Below are positions 1 through 7,858 of a DNA stretch of 64,000 nucleotides, piece after piece. The notes under the pieces were generated by a model that worked only from the letters and a program-made list of their open reading frames with translations, was not told the DNA's origin and made no database searches. The first letter of the stretch is position 1. Every line of letters starts with the position of its first letter. This DNA is from Mediterraneibacter massiliensis (GTDB lineage: Bacteria; Bacillota; Clostridia; Lachnospirales; Lachnospiraceae): NCBI RefSeq assembly GCF_001487105.1, contig NZ_LN913001.1, positions 769,353 through 833,352 of the forward strand. The letters run 5' to 3'. The position numbers and the translations under genes are program-made.

Positions 1-296
1 TCCGCCCGGGAACACAGATGGAAAAATGTTATGGATCTGACGTGATACGCGAACGTCACCGCCATCGGTATGAGTTTAACAATGAATATCGTGAGAAGCT
101 GACAGTAGCAGGACTTGTGTTAAGTGGAACTTCTCCGGACAATAGACTGGTGGAAACCGTGGAACTGCCTGAACATCCTTTTTTTGTAGGAGTACAGTTT
201 CATCCAGAATTTAAGAGTCGTCCGAATCAGGCGCATCCACTGTTTAAAGGCTTTATTTCGGCTGCATTAAAGCAGGCGTGTGAAAAGAAGGAGTAG
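1..296 (+). CDS. pyrG: CTP synthase, C-terminal end (partial)
   Basis: This is the 3' end of CTP synthase, which aminates UTP to CTP using glutamine. Only the end of the C-terminal glutamine amidotransferase domain is inside the window; the reading frame is open at the left edge. The stretch [10 protein letters not shown] and the motif [10 protein letters not shown] are characteristic of the class I GATase domain of PyrG; the His and Glu of HPEF belong to the catalytic triad, whose Cys lies upstream of the window. The stop is 4 nt before the purF start, so the two genes are probably co-transcribed. The identification is secure from these motifs, although the N-terminal synthase domain cannot be seen. 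Confidence 0.93.
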   Translation, partial: RPGTQMEKCYGSDVIRERHRHRYEFNNEYREKLTVAGLVLSGTSPDNRLVETVELPEHPFFVGVQFHPEFKSRPNQAHPLFKGFISAALKQACEKKE

Positions 297-300
297 AAAG

Positions 301-1716
301 ATGGCTATTCATGAAGAATGTGGCGTATTTGGAATGGTGAGTACCAAAAAAGAAAACGTTGCGGAAATGGTTTATTATGGTTTGTATGCCCTGCAGCACA
401 GAGGGCAGGAGAGTTGTGGGATCGTCGTAAATGACGACGGTGTATTTTCTTCTTACAAAGATATGGGGCTTGTAAGCGAGGTGTTTTCTAAAGATATTTT
501 ATCCCGGCTGCCGGAAGGAACTATGGCGGTCGGGCATGTTAGATATGGAACGACCGGAGGTACTACGAGAAATAACTGTCAGCCTATTGAAGTCAATCAT
601 CAGAAGGGGAAAATGGCGTTGGCACACAATGGAAATTTAAGTAATGCATTAGAACTCCGTGACAGACTGGAGTTATCGGGAGCGATTTTTCATACCACCA
701 GTGATACGGAAACCATTGCTTATGTGATTACCAGGGAAAGACTGAAGACATCGAGTATAGAAGAAGCTGTCAGTAATGCGATGCATGTACTGGAGGGAGC
801 CTATTCTATGGTTTTGCTGTCCTCCACAAAGATGATCGCGGTAAGAGACCCGTACGGATTCAGACCGCTTTGCTATGGAAAGATGCAGGACGGCGCTTAT
901 GTAGTGGCATCAGAAAGCTGCGCATTATCAGCAGTGGGAGCGGAACTTATCCGGGAATTACTGCCAGGCGAGATCTTGGTATTTAGTGCAAATGGTGTGG
1001 AATCTAGGCGGGAACACTGCGGAAAACAGAAGAAAAAAACTTGTATTTTTGAATATATTTATTTTGCAAGACCGGATTCTGTCATAGACGGTGTGTCTGT
1101 CCATCAATCTCGGATGAAAGCGGGCGAACTGCTGGCAGAGAGTTATCCTGTGGATGCGGATATTGTGATCGGAGTTCCGGACAGCGGGCTGGACGCAGCT
1201 CTGGGATATGCGAAAAGAGCAGGAATTGCCTACGGGATCGGTTTGATAAAAAACAAATATATAGGGAGAACGTTTATTTCTCCGGGACAGCATGAGCGAT
1301 TGGATCAGGTGAAAATAAAGCTTTCTCCTGTGAAAAGTGTCATTGCTGGGAAACGGGTAGTTCTTATTGACGATTCCATCGTAAGAGGTACAACCAGCAG
1401 GCGGATCGTAAAGCTTTTGCGCGAAGCGGGGGCAAAAGAAATCCATATGAGGATTTCGGCTCCCCCATTTCTGCATCCTTGTTATTATGGTACCGATATT
1501 GATTCGGAAGAAAATTTGATCGCCTGCCATCATAGTATGGAAGAGATCGCAAAGATCATAGGTGCGGATTCTTTGGGATATCTGGAGGCAGATAATCTGT
1601 GCAGGCTGGCGGATAGCACAGAGTACTGTGCTGCCTGCTTTAACGGAGAATATCCGACGAAGATCCCGACAGATCTTAGGAAAGACCGTTTTGAAAGGAA
1701 ACTGTCAGAAATTTAG
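301..1716 (+). CDS. purF: Amidophosphoribosyltransferase
   Basis: PurF makes 5-phosphoribosylamine from PRPP and glutamine, the first committed step of purine synthesis, in the cytoplasm. The 471-aa product starts MAIHEECGVFGM. Cys7 is the N-terminal nucleophile of the Ntn glutaminase domain and would be exposed by removal of a six-residue propeptide, as in the Bacillus enzyme. The C-terminal phosphoribosyltransferase domain has the PRPP loop VVLIDDSIVRGTTSRR. Cysteines near KTCIFEY, in LIACHHS and in EYCAACF match the ligands of the 4Fe-4S cluster of Bacillus-type PurF. The ATG at 301 is preferred over an upstream in-frame ATG at 280 because it keeps the propeptide length and follows a GAAGGAG ribosome site. 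It lies 4 nt after pyrG. Confidence 0.96.
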   Translation: MAIHEECGVFGMVSTKKENVAEMVYYGLYALQHRGQESCGIVVNDDGVFSSYKDMGLVSEVFSKDILSRLPEGTMAVGHVRYGTTGGTTRNNCQPIEVNHQKGKMALAHNGNLSNALELRDRLELSGAIFHTTSDTETIAYVITRERLKTSSIEEAVSNAMHVLEGAYSMVLLSSTKMIAVRDPYGFRPLCYGKMQDGAYVVASESCALSAVGAELIRELLPGEILVFSANGVESRREHCGKQKKKTCIFEYIYFARPDSVIDGVSVHQSRMKAGELLAESYPVDADIVIGVPDSGLDAALGYAKRAGIAYGIGLIKNKYIGRTFISPGQHERLDQVKIKLSPVKSVIAGKRVVLIDDSIVRGTTSRRIVKLLREAGAKEIHMRISAPPFLHPCYYGTDIDSEENLIACHHSMEEIAKIIGADSLGYLEADNLCRLADSTEYCAACFNGEYPTKIPTDLRKDRFERKLSEI

Positions 1717-1763
1717 ACAAAGTGATACAGATAGCAATACAGAATGATCGAAGGAGGATTGTC

Positions 1764-2951
1764 ATGATCAGACCGAATATGCACTATAAGGAATTAAAGG
1801 ATTCTTATCTTTTTTATAATATTGCCCAGAAAACCAAAACTTATATAGAGGAACATCCGGGAACAAAGCTTTTAAAAATGGGTATTGGAGATGTTTCACT
1901 GCCGTTATGTGACGCCGTGATCCAGGCGCTGCATGAGGCGGTGGAAGAGCAGGCTTCCCCAAAAAGTTTTCATGGATATATGCCGGAGTGTGGCGCCGCA
2001 TTCTTAAGAGAAAGAATTGCGAAATATTATGAGAGCCGAGGCGTTTCTGTATCTCCCGAGGAAGTTTTTGTATCGAGCGGAGCAAGTGATGAGCTGGGAG
2101 ATATTCTGGATCTATTTGCTTGTTCCAGTTCTGCGTTAGTCGTTGAGCCGGCATATCCTGCATATGTGGACGCGAATGTCATGGCGGGCAGAAAGATCGT
2201 ACATCTGGATTCAGGGGAAGAAAATGGCTTCCTTCCCGAACCGAATGAGGAAGTGAAGGCAGATCTACTCTATATCTGTTCTCCGAACAATCCGACAGGA
2301 GCTGTTTTTTCGAGGAAGCAGTTGCAGGCATGGGTGGATTTCGCGAATAAACATGGCGCAGTCATTCTTTTTGACGCGGCTTATGAGGCCTTTATTGAGG
2401 ATGAGACACTTCCTCACAGCATTTTTGAACTGGATGGTGCCAGGACTTGTGCGATAGAAATCTGCTCTTTATCCAAGACAGCCGGATTTACGGGAACGAG
2501 ATTAGGATATACGATTGTTCCAAAAGAACTAGAAAGAAATGGGATGTGTTTGCATGAGATGTGGGTGCGCAACCGTACCACCAAAACGAACGGAGTCTCC
2601 TACATCATTCAAAAGGGCGGAGCCGCAGTTTTTACAGAAGAAGGACAAAAACAGATCCATGAGAATATACAGGTCTATAAAAATAATGCAAAAGTTTTAA
2701 TGCAAGCGCTCGACAAACTGGAGGTATGGTATTGCGGCGGAAAGAATGCCCCCTATATTTGGATGAAATGCCCGAATGGAATGGGAAGCTGGGAATTTTT
2801 TGACTACCTGCTTCATGAAATTCAAGTAGTGGGAACACCGGGAGAAGGTTTTGGAGCCTGTGGGGAAGGATATTTCCGTTTTTCTACCTTTGGTTCGCTG
2901 GAAGATACAAAAGAAGCGGCAGAAAGACTTGTGAAATTGCTCTCGAAATAA
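1764..2951 (+). CDS. dapL: LL-diaminopimelate aminotransferase
   Basis: This PLP enzyme of fold type I converts tetrahydrodipicolinate directly to LL-diaminopimelate for lysine and peptidoglycan synthesis. The start at 1764 has an AAGGAGG ribosome site at 1751-1757 and gives a 395-aa protein, normal for DapL. The early residues MGIGDVSLPL, the substrate loop around FHGYMPECG and the PLP-lysine motif SLSKTAGFTGTRLGY are typical of DapL rather than general aspartate aminotransferases. CSPNNPTGAVF is the conserved aminotransferase NPTG motif. It follows purF by 47 nt on the same strand and may share its transcript. DapL is common in Clostridia, which fits the host. A different family-I aminotransferase is possible but much less likely. 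Confidence 0.93.
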   Translation: MIRPNMHYKELKDSYLFYNIAQKTKTYIEEHPGTKLLKMGIGDVSLPLCDAVIQALHEAVEEQASPKSFHGYMPECGAAFLRERIAKYYESRGVSVSPEEVFVSSGASDELGDILDLFACSSSALVVEPAYPAYVDANVMAGRKIVHLDSGEENGFLPEPNEEVKADLLYICSPNNPTGAVFSRKQLQAWVDFANKHGAVILFDAAYEAFIEDETLPHSIFELDGARTCAIEICSLSKTAGFTGTRLGYTIVPKELERNGMCLHEMWVRNRTTKTNGVSYIIQKGGAAVFTEEGQKQIHENIQVYKNNAKVLMQALDKLEVWYCGGKNAPYIWMKCPNGMGSWEFFDYLLHEIQVVGTPGEGFGACGEGYFRFSTFGSLEDTKEAAERLVKLLSK

Positions 2952-3477
2952 AAACACAGATCGAGAGGTTATCGGCAATTATGTGACACAAGAGGGTATC
3001 GTCAGAGAAAATACTCCGTATCTCTATGGAGAAAAGGTGAAAGTATATCTTCGGCGGGGAGTATAGAAACCGCCAGGATATGACCGGCGACCAAATCAAC
3101 AGCTGGGATATGGGAGTTTCCCAAACAAAAGGATAGTAAGAAATAACCTATGTTTATCTGTTTGCAGAATATTGATGTATAAGAGAATGGCACTTGAAAT
3201 ATAGTGTCTTTTAGTTAACACCCTTTAAAAGCGGTTTTGCCTTGTAAATACAGCGTTTTCCGCTTAGTAATGTCTCTTGTCTCTTGTTTTTTGTGCCCCC
3301 CCTTGTTAGATAACGGGGGCTTATAAGGCTCGCTCATGGTCAAAGCAATCCGCCTCTTTGCCGGCAAGCCGGCATGGTGTTGTTGGCTAAAGCCATGCCA
3401 CCAGAGCCGGCTCACTTCTCCCATGCGAGCGCGTCAGCATTTCCGCTTTTTATCTTTCAAGATGTCTAAAAATATTC
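2952..3477. other. Intergenic region: degraded coding scraps and a structured GC-rich block
   Basis: No intact gene is seen. From about 2952 to 3190 short peptide-like stretches occur in shifting frames (for example one ending in YLYGEKVKVYLRRGV then stop), as expected of a decayed gene, but no family is recognisable. From 3290 to 3460 the sequence is richer in GC and strongly folded: CCCCC at about 3298 pairs with GGGGG at about 3316, and GGCATGG (about 3370) pairs with CCATGCC (about 3392). The second block lies immediately downstream of the minus-strand surface-protein gene and probably contains its terminator. It marks the left side of the accessory island. Confidence 0.4.
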
Positions 3478-6201
3478 CTATTTATGCTCCAACGCTTTCT
3501 TTTTCTTTAATACCGTTAATACAGCGATACCAAGTGCACTCATGGAAAGCAGAGCAGTAAAGAAACCTGCATTTGTTTGATCGCCTGTTTTTGGACTTTC
3601 CTTGTTTGTATCAGCATTAGCATTATCTTTATCTGAGCTGTTGTCATTTGGCTGAGCCGGTTTGGAAATCACTGGAATACTCTCTGTTTCTTTATAGTCA
3701 CAGCGTGTGCAATGTCTTTCTTTTATTCCGGTTTCTGTTGTCGTTGCGTCCTTGATAACTTTCCATTCTCCTAAATCATGCCCTAATGCAGAATTTTCCT
3801 GCACTCTTGTATCTGTTTTGTCGCAGCGCTCACATTTTGCTGTTTCCGTACCGTTTTCTGTACAAGTAGCGTTATCATCGGAAACATAGTTCTTAAATTC
3901 ATGTGCTAATGCGGTATCTGCTTTTTCTCTTGTTACGGTTGTTTGACAATGCTTGCAGGTTCCCGTTTCTGTTCCGTTCTTTTCGCAAGCTGCGTCATTG
4001 TTATATACCCATTCGTATTCATGCTCTAACATAGTTCCTGTATCAACAACGGTATCTGTTTTGTCGCAGCGGTCGCACTTCGCTGTTTTTGTACCGTCTT
4101 TTGTACAGGTTGCATTACCATCAGAAACATAATTTGTAAAGCTGTGACCTAGTTTTGCGATGGTTGTACTGTCTTTGACTGCGTCACAATTCCTGCAATG
4201 GATAGACTTGCTTCCGTCTTCTGTACATGTCGGTTCTTTATCTACTGTATATTCCGTTTCCCAGTCATGTCCTGTTGGATTTAGATTTTCTGTTTCTGAA
4301 AATCCACAAACAGTACAAGTGTGTTTTCTGCTTCCATCTTTATCACAAGTTGGAGAAGTAATGATTTCCCATTCTCCAAAGGTATGACCTTTTGCGTCTA
4401 CTTCATCGCCTTTATAACTGTGACTACACTTCTTACAAGTATAAGTTGTATATCCTTTTTCTGTACAAGTCGGCGGTGTAACGTCCTTCTCATAATCGTG
4501 TTCACTTACTGTGAACTGTAAAGCTATTGATTGTTCGGCTACATTGTCTGCCGATACGGATAGTGTTGCCTGATATGTTCCAACAGCTAAATCGTTATTT
4601 GGTTTTACTGTTACCTTGATTATTCCGTTTGGCTGAATCGTAGTAACTTTATTCTCACTCAATTCAAACTTATCCGCGTTAGTTCCTGTAAGAGATACTT
4701 TGACATTTGTCAAATCAACATTTCCGTTATTTGTAATGGTAAATTCATTTGCGTTAACCGGCTGATAGCCTTTACAAACCGTTGTGAAAGTTCCGTTGCC
4801 TGTAACAGTCATGCTGTAAACTTTCCTCGTTGCAGCAGGAAGTGTGATATTCACATCACTTGTCGGTGTACCGGAAATCTTAAAACCGTTATCTGTTTCG
4901 GTTACTGACAATCCGTTATTCAACTGTCCTTGAAGCTTGTTAATATAATCATCTGGAAGATAATATCCGTCATTAACTTCAACTGTAATCTCTGCGATAT
5001 TCCCAGGCACATTAGTTTGTAAGGTATTTCCACCAGTTACTGTCAGATTATCTCCAACATTTACTTTCACATTATGTCCGTTTCCTTGTGTTGCTTCCTC
5101 TGCATAAGTAATATTTTCACTTGTTGTTTCCAGCCAAACTTTACAGTTTTCAAAGGAAGTTAAGGAAGAATCCATGTCAGCGGCAAATACTAAATCATTA
5201 CTTGATACTTTTTTAGCCCATGCCCCGTCGCTGTTTTGCACGACAAGATAAGTATTCTCATTTGTAACATCTGTTACTGCAATACTTCCTTTTGATTGAC
5301 TGATTGTTGCAGTTCCAATGTCCGCTTGCGATTGGTGGCGCAATGTAAATGCGTCGTTTTCTGAAAGCTGTCCGTCAGATGATGCTGCTGACGCAACAGA
5401 TGCAAAGATGACAGATGACAGATTCAACTCAAAAGCGGGCACCAACGCACGATCATTGTAGACATCGATGTAGTACACATAGCGCTCCGGGTTCGCAATC
5501 AGCGCACCGCACTTAGGGATCGGGACCGGCGCACGGAGCCACAAACTACCATTATTTCCCCAGTAACCCTTATCAACACGAAGACCGTTGTTTAAACTAT
5601 TCTGGCTGTTTGTTCCTACTGTAATATACTGATTGTCTTGATCATCTCCATAAGCAAGATACAATTTATTTGTTGTAGAATAGACACTGCCATTTTTTGT
5701 ATCATTGGTATAAATGGTCGTATCGTTCATCAAGTCTTGTTCTGCACTTGTAAAGTTTGAACTTTCCAAGCCTTTTAATGTAGTTCTCAAAGGACTTGCC
5801 CCGTAATGGTTTGGATAAACGTCTGTTGGAGCAGTGCCTCCTGTACTCGTATAGTCACAGTTCCAAGCATCACTATATGCTTTATTGTTCCTATAATCTG
5901 GTTCAAACTGTTGACTTTTTGCAAGCGGACTTTCTGCGAACAAAGTCAAATTTCCATCTTGACTTCCGGCAATCCACCATTGGTGATTGTTATTACCAAA
6001 ATAAACTTTTGCCGGATTTTTTTCTTTGTCACTATCATTTGTGTTAAATGACTTTAATTGTTCTACGGTCGCAAACTGTTCTTTTGTAGGCAATTGATTT
6101 TCTACTGCGTGAACTTCTGTATGAAATGTTGGAAACATCGTTAATACCATTGCACCGGCAAGCAGAAATGAGCCTAGTTTTTTCATGCGTTTTTGTTTCA
6201 T
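3478..6201 (-). CDS. Large sortase-anchored surface protein with Cys-ribbon repeats
   Basis: A 907-aa secreted, wall-anchored protein. It has a signal peptide (Lys-rich start, hydrophobic core LGSFLLAGAMVLTMFP, cleavage probably after VHA). A region at about residues 60-265 resembles the DUF6273-type domain of clostridial surface proteins (WWIAGS, LWLRAPVP, FELNLSSVIF). Beta-rich immunoglobulin-like segments follow to about residue 565. Residues 568-835 carry seven repeats of roughly 40-48 aa with the pattern C-T-x-x-G-x5-C-x2-C, such as CTKDGTKTAKCDRC; the last repeat has lost its first Cys. The C terminus has SPKTG at 869-873, a hydrophobic segment and KKKK, a sortase signal of the S/P-PxTG type. 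Binding partner unknown. The minus-strand RBS GGAAAGG precedes the ATG. Confidence 0.8.
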   Translation of the reverse strand: MKQKRMKKLGSFLLAGAMVLTMFPTFHTEVHAVENQLPTKEQFATVEQLKSFNTNDSDKEKNPAKVYFGNNNHQWWIAGSQDGNLTLFAESPLAKSQQFEPDYRNNKAYSDAWNCDYTSTGGTAPTDVYPNHYGASPLRTTLKGLESSNFTSAEQDLMNDTTIYTNDTKNGSVYSTTNKLYLAYGDDQDNQYITVGTNSQNSLNNGLRVDKGYWGNNGSLWLRAPVPIPKCGALIANPERYVYYIDVYNDRALVPAFELNLSSVIFASVASAASSDGQLSENDAFTLRHQSQADIGTATISQSKGSIAVTDVTNENTYLVVQNSDGAWAKKVSSNDLVFAADMDSSLTSFENCKVWLETTSENITYAEEATQGNGHNVKVNVGDNLTVTGGNTLQTNVPGNIAEITVEVNDGYYLPDDYINKLQGQLNNGLSVTETDNGFKISGTPTSDVNITLPAATRKVYSMTVTGNGTFTTVCKGYQPVNANEFTITNNGNVDLTNVKVSLTGTNADKFELSENKVTTIQPNGIIKVTVKPNNDLAVGTYQATLSVSADNVAEQSIALQFTVSEHDYEKDVTPPTCTEKGYTTYTCKKCSHSYKGDEVDAKGHTFGEWEIITSPTCDKDGSRKHTCTVCGFSETENLNPTGHDWETEYTVDKEPTCTEDGSKSIHCRNCDAVKDSTTIAKLGHSFTNYVSDGNATCTKDGTKTAKCDRCDKTDTVVDTGTMLEHEYEWVYNNDAACEKNGTETGTCKHCQTTVTREKADTALAHEFKNYVSDDNATCTENGTETAKCERCDKTDTRVQENSALGHDLGEWKVIKDATTTETGIKERHCTRCDYKETESIPVISKPAQPNDNSSDKDNANADTNKESPKTGDQTNAGFFTALLSMSALGIAVLTVLKKKKALEHK

Positions 6202-6645
6202 ACGTTTCTCTTTCCTTTCCTAAACACAAAAAAGCACAGCCATACTTTCGTTACAAAGATAGCTATGCTTTTCTTGGTTTATTGATATTTGATTGCACAC
6301 CAAAAGGGCAGACTTATTTGCTGTCTGTCTGTCTGTCTGTCGTGAGCGTAGCAGTTTCTGAACATGACTGTCAACCCCTTTTTGTGTATTTCGCAAAGTT
6401 TTTAATCTCTTGCAATCACCTTTATTTTACAAGGTTTGACAATAGATGTCTATATATTTTTCTACATATTGAAATATTATCATATATCTTCTTATAAGTC
6501 GTTAGATAAGGCTCTTTCATTTGTTGTAATTTCGTTGTAAATTTCCTTATTTTTCTTTTCTATTTTGTTGATAGATATAGTGATTATGCGGTTTTTCATG
6601 ATTTGGCAGCTTTTTTCAAATAAATGAATAATTGTTCTTGACAAG
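6202..6645 (-). promoter_or_regulatory. Leader of the surface-protein gene: possible promoter, CTGT repeat, attenuator-like hairpin
   Basis: On the minus strand a TTGACA box lies at 6374-6369 with a weak -10 candidate 17 bp further (6351-6346). The predicted first transcribed bases overlap five tandem copies of CTGT (plus strand 6321-6341). Closer to the gene, AAAAGCA and GCTATGCTTTT-type arms form a hairpin (plus 6230-6272) which on the minus strand is followed by a run of T, so it looks like a terminator about 30-70 nt before the start codon. The rest of the interval is AT-rich and holds no gene. A leader of about 140 nt with an internal terminator implies attenuation or processing, but this is inference. 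Confidence 0.45.
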
Positions 6646-6682
6646 AGTCTGAAATCGGACTACAATAAGTCCGAAAACGGAC
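6638..6682 (+). promoter_or_regulatory. MarR-gene promoter with twin operators
   Basis: The -35 TTGACA (6638-6643) and -10 TACAAT (6661-6666) are separated by exactly 17 bp. Two palindromes of the same design bracket the -10: GTCTGAAATCGGAC (6647-6660, in the spacer) and GTCCGAAAACGGAC (6669-6682, at the start site). Their centres are 22 bp apart, about two helical turns, so two dimers could bind on the same face of DNA. The layout predicts autorepression by the MarR protein encoded at 6712. Confidence 0.75.
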
Positions 6683-6711
6683 GAAAATGATCAGCTGATA
6701 AAGGAGGGTTT

Positions 6712-7230
6712 ATGATAAACGATAAAAGTATTACGAAACAAATGACAGAAATTAACAGACTTAGTAACGAGTTGGATTGTCTGTATCATAACATCGCACA
6801 AAACTATGGGATTTCTGATACGATATTCTGGATCTTTAGTGTTCTTTCCGATATGGAAACAGATATATCCCAAGCGGATTTGTGCAATAATTGGTATTAT
6901 TCCAAACAGACGATAAACTCTGCTGTTGCGGCTATGATTAAGAAAGGTTGGATTGAATTAGAAGCAATTCCAAATACCAGAAATAAAAAAAGAATCATTT
7001 TAACAGAAGAAGGTGCGGAGTTTTGTCATATAGTTATTGGAGAAACCGTAGAAATAGAATTCGCTGCATATTCTGAATTTACGCAGGATGAGCGGGAAAA
7101 TTTTATAAGAATGTTTGAAAAAATGAATGGGTATATGAGAAAAGAATATGACAAAAGACATCCTAAAAAATATATTTCTGTTCAAAAACAGAAAAAACAG
7201 GAGGAATACCATGAGAATTATAACAATTAG
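6712..7230 (+). CDS. MarR-family transcriptional regulator
   Basis: A 172-aa winged-helix DNA-binding protein of the MarR family, expected to act as a dimer. The recognition-helix region reads SQADLCNNWYYSKQTINSAVAAMIKKGWIE, followed by the wing (NTRNKKRIILTEEG), at about residues 60-105; the termini are helical as in MarR dimers. The start follows an AAGGAGGG ribosome site. The gene overlaps the next one by 20 bp and heads a three-gene cassette with a kinase-like protein and a MATE exporter, so it probably represses that cassette through the twin palindromes in its promoter and releases on binding an exported compound. The ligand is unknown. Base composition is more AT-rich than the surrounding core genes, consistent with acquired DNA. 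Confidence 0.88.
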   Translation: MINDKSITKQMTEINRLSNELDCLYHNIAQNYGISDTIFWIFSVLSDMETDISQADLCNNWYYSKQTINSAVAAMIKKGWIELEAIPNTRNKKRIILTEEGAEFCHIVIGETVEIEFAAYSEFTQDERENFIRMFEKMNGYMRKEYDKRHPKKYISVQKQKKQEEYHENYNN

Positions 7231-7858
7231 CCGTGAATTTGGCAGCGGCGGCAGGGAATTGGGAAAACGCTTAGCAGAAGAATTAGGCTTTGCCTATTAT
7301 GACAAAGAGATACTATCCATGATTTCAGAGAGAATGCAGATGGATGAGGGTTACATTGAAAAAGAACTGAATAAATCTATCACGATTGCGTATCCCTATA
7401 CGATAAGACGCAGCTTCTATCAGACACCTTCTCAAGTAAGTCAGGTTCCGAAACTGTTGGCGGAACAGAATAAAATCATTCGTTCCCTTGCAGAAAAAGA
7501 GGATTGTATCATTGTTGGACGGGGTGCGGATGCGATTTTGCGGGAGTATAATCCCTTTTCACTTTTTATTTACGCAGACCAAGCATCTAAAGTTGCCCGT
7601 TGTAGAAATCGAGCACCCGAAGAGGAAAGATTAAGTGAAAACGAGTTAAAACAAAAAATGAAGCAGATAGATAAAAGCAGAGCGGCTGCGTATGCACTTG
7701 TTTCGGAATATTCGTGGGGAGATAAAAAAGCATATCAGCTTTGTATCAATACATCAGGAATCATGATTCCTAAGATGGTATCCTCTCTGGCGGATTTTGC
7801 AAAAATATGGTTTGAAAGGAATAACACAGATGGCAATTCAATTATCGGATCACTTTAA
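7211..7858 (+). CDS. Cytidylate kinase-like family protein
   Basis: A 215-aa P-loop protein of the cytidylate kinase-like family (Pfam Cytidylate_kin2). The N terminus RIITISREFGSGGRELGKRL is the family hallmark: a modified P-loop, GSGGRELG, without the classical GKS/T. YYDKEIL and CIIVGRGADAILRE are further conserved blocks. True cytidylate kinase (Cmk) has a standard P-loop, so CMP kinase activity should not be assumed; the substrate is unknown. The ATG at 7211 has an AGGAGG site and lies inside the end of the MarR gene; the MATE gene starts before this gene stops. This tight overlap suggests translational coupling and a shared job, perhaps modification or sensing of a compound that the transporter exports. 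Confidence 0.8.
   Translation: MRIITISREFGSGGRELGKRLAEELGFAYYDKEILSMISERMQMDEGYIEKELNKSITIAYPYTIRRSFYQTPSQVSQVPKLLAEQNKIIRSLAEKEDCIIVGRGADAILREYNPFSLFIYADQASKVARCRNRAPEEERLSENELKQKMKQIDKSRAAAYALVSEYSWGDKKAYQLCINTSGIMIPKMVSSLADFAKIWFERNNTDGNSIIGSL

Noticed and set aside
958..1533. Minus-strand open frame inside purF
   Set aside because: It is the antisense shadow of purF, with no RBS and no protein-like composition; the same applies to most long antisense frames across the window.
3215..3424. 69-aa minus-strand frame in the GC-rich block after the surface protein
   Set aside because: The DNA there is dominated by complementary hairpin arms and the frame lacks a clear RBS or family; it is treated as structured non-coding DNA.
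7211..7858. Essential cytidylate kinase Cmk
   Set aside because: The P-loop is GSGGRELG and the rest matches the cytidylate-kinase-like family, not true Cmk.
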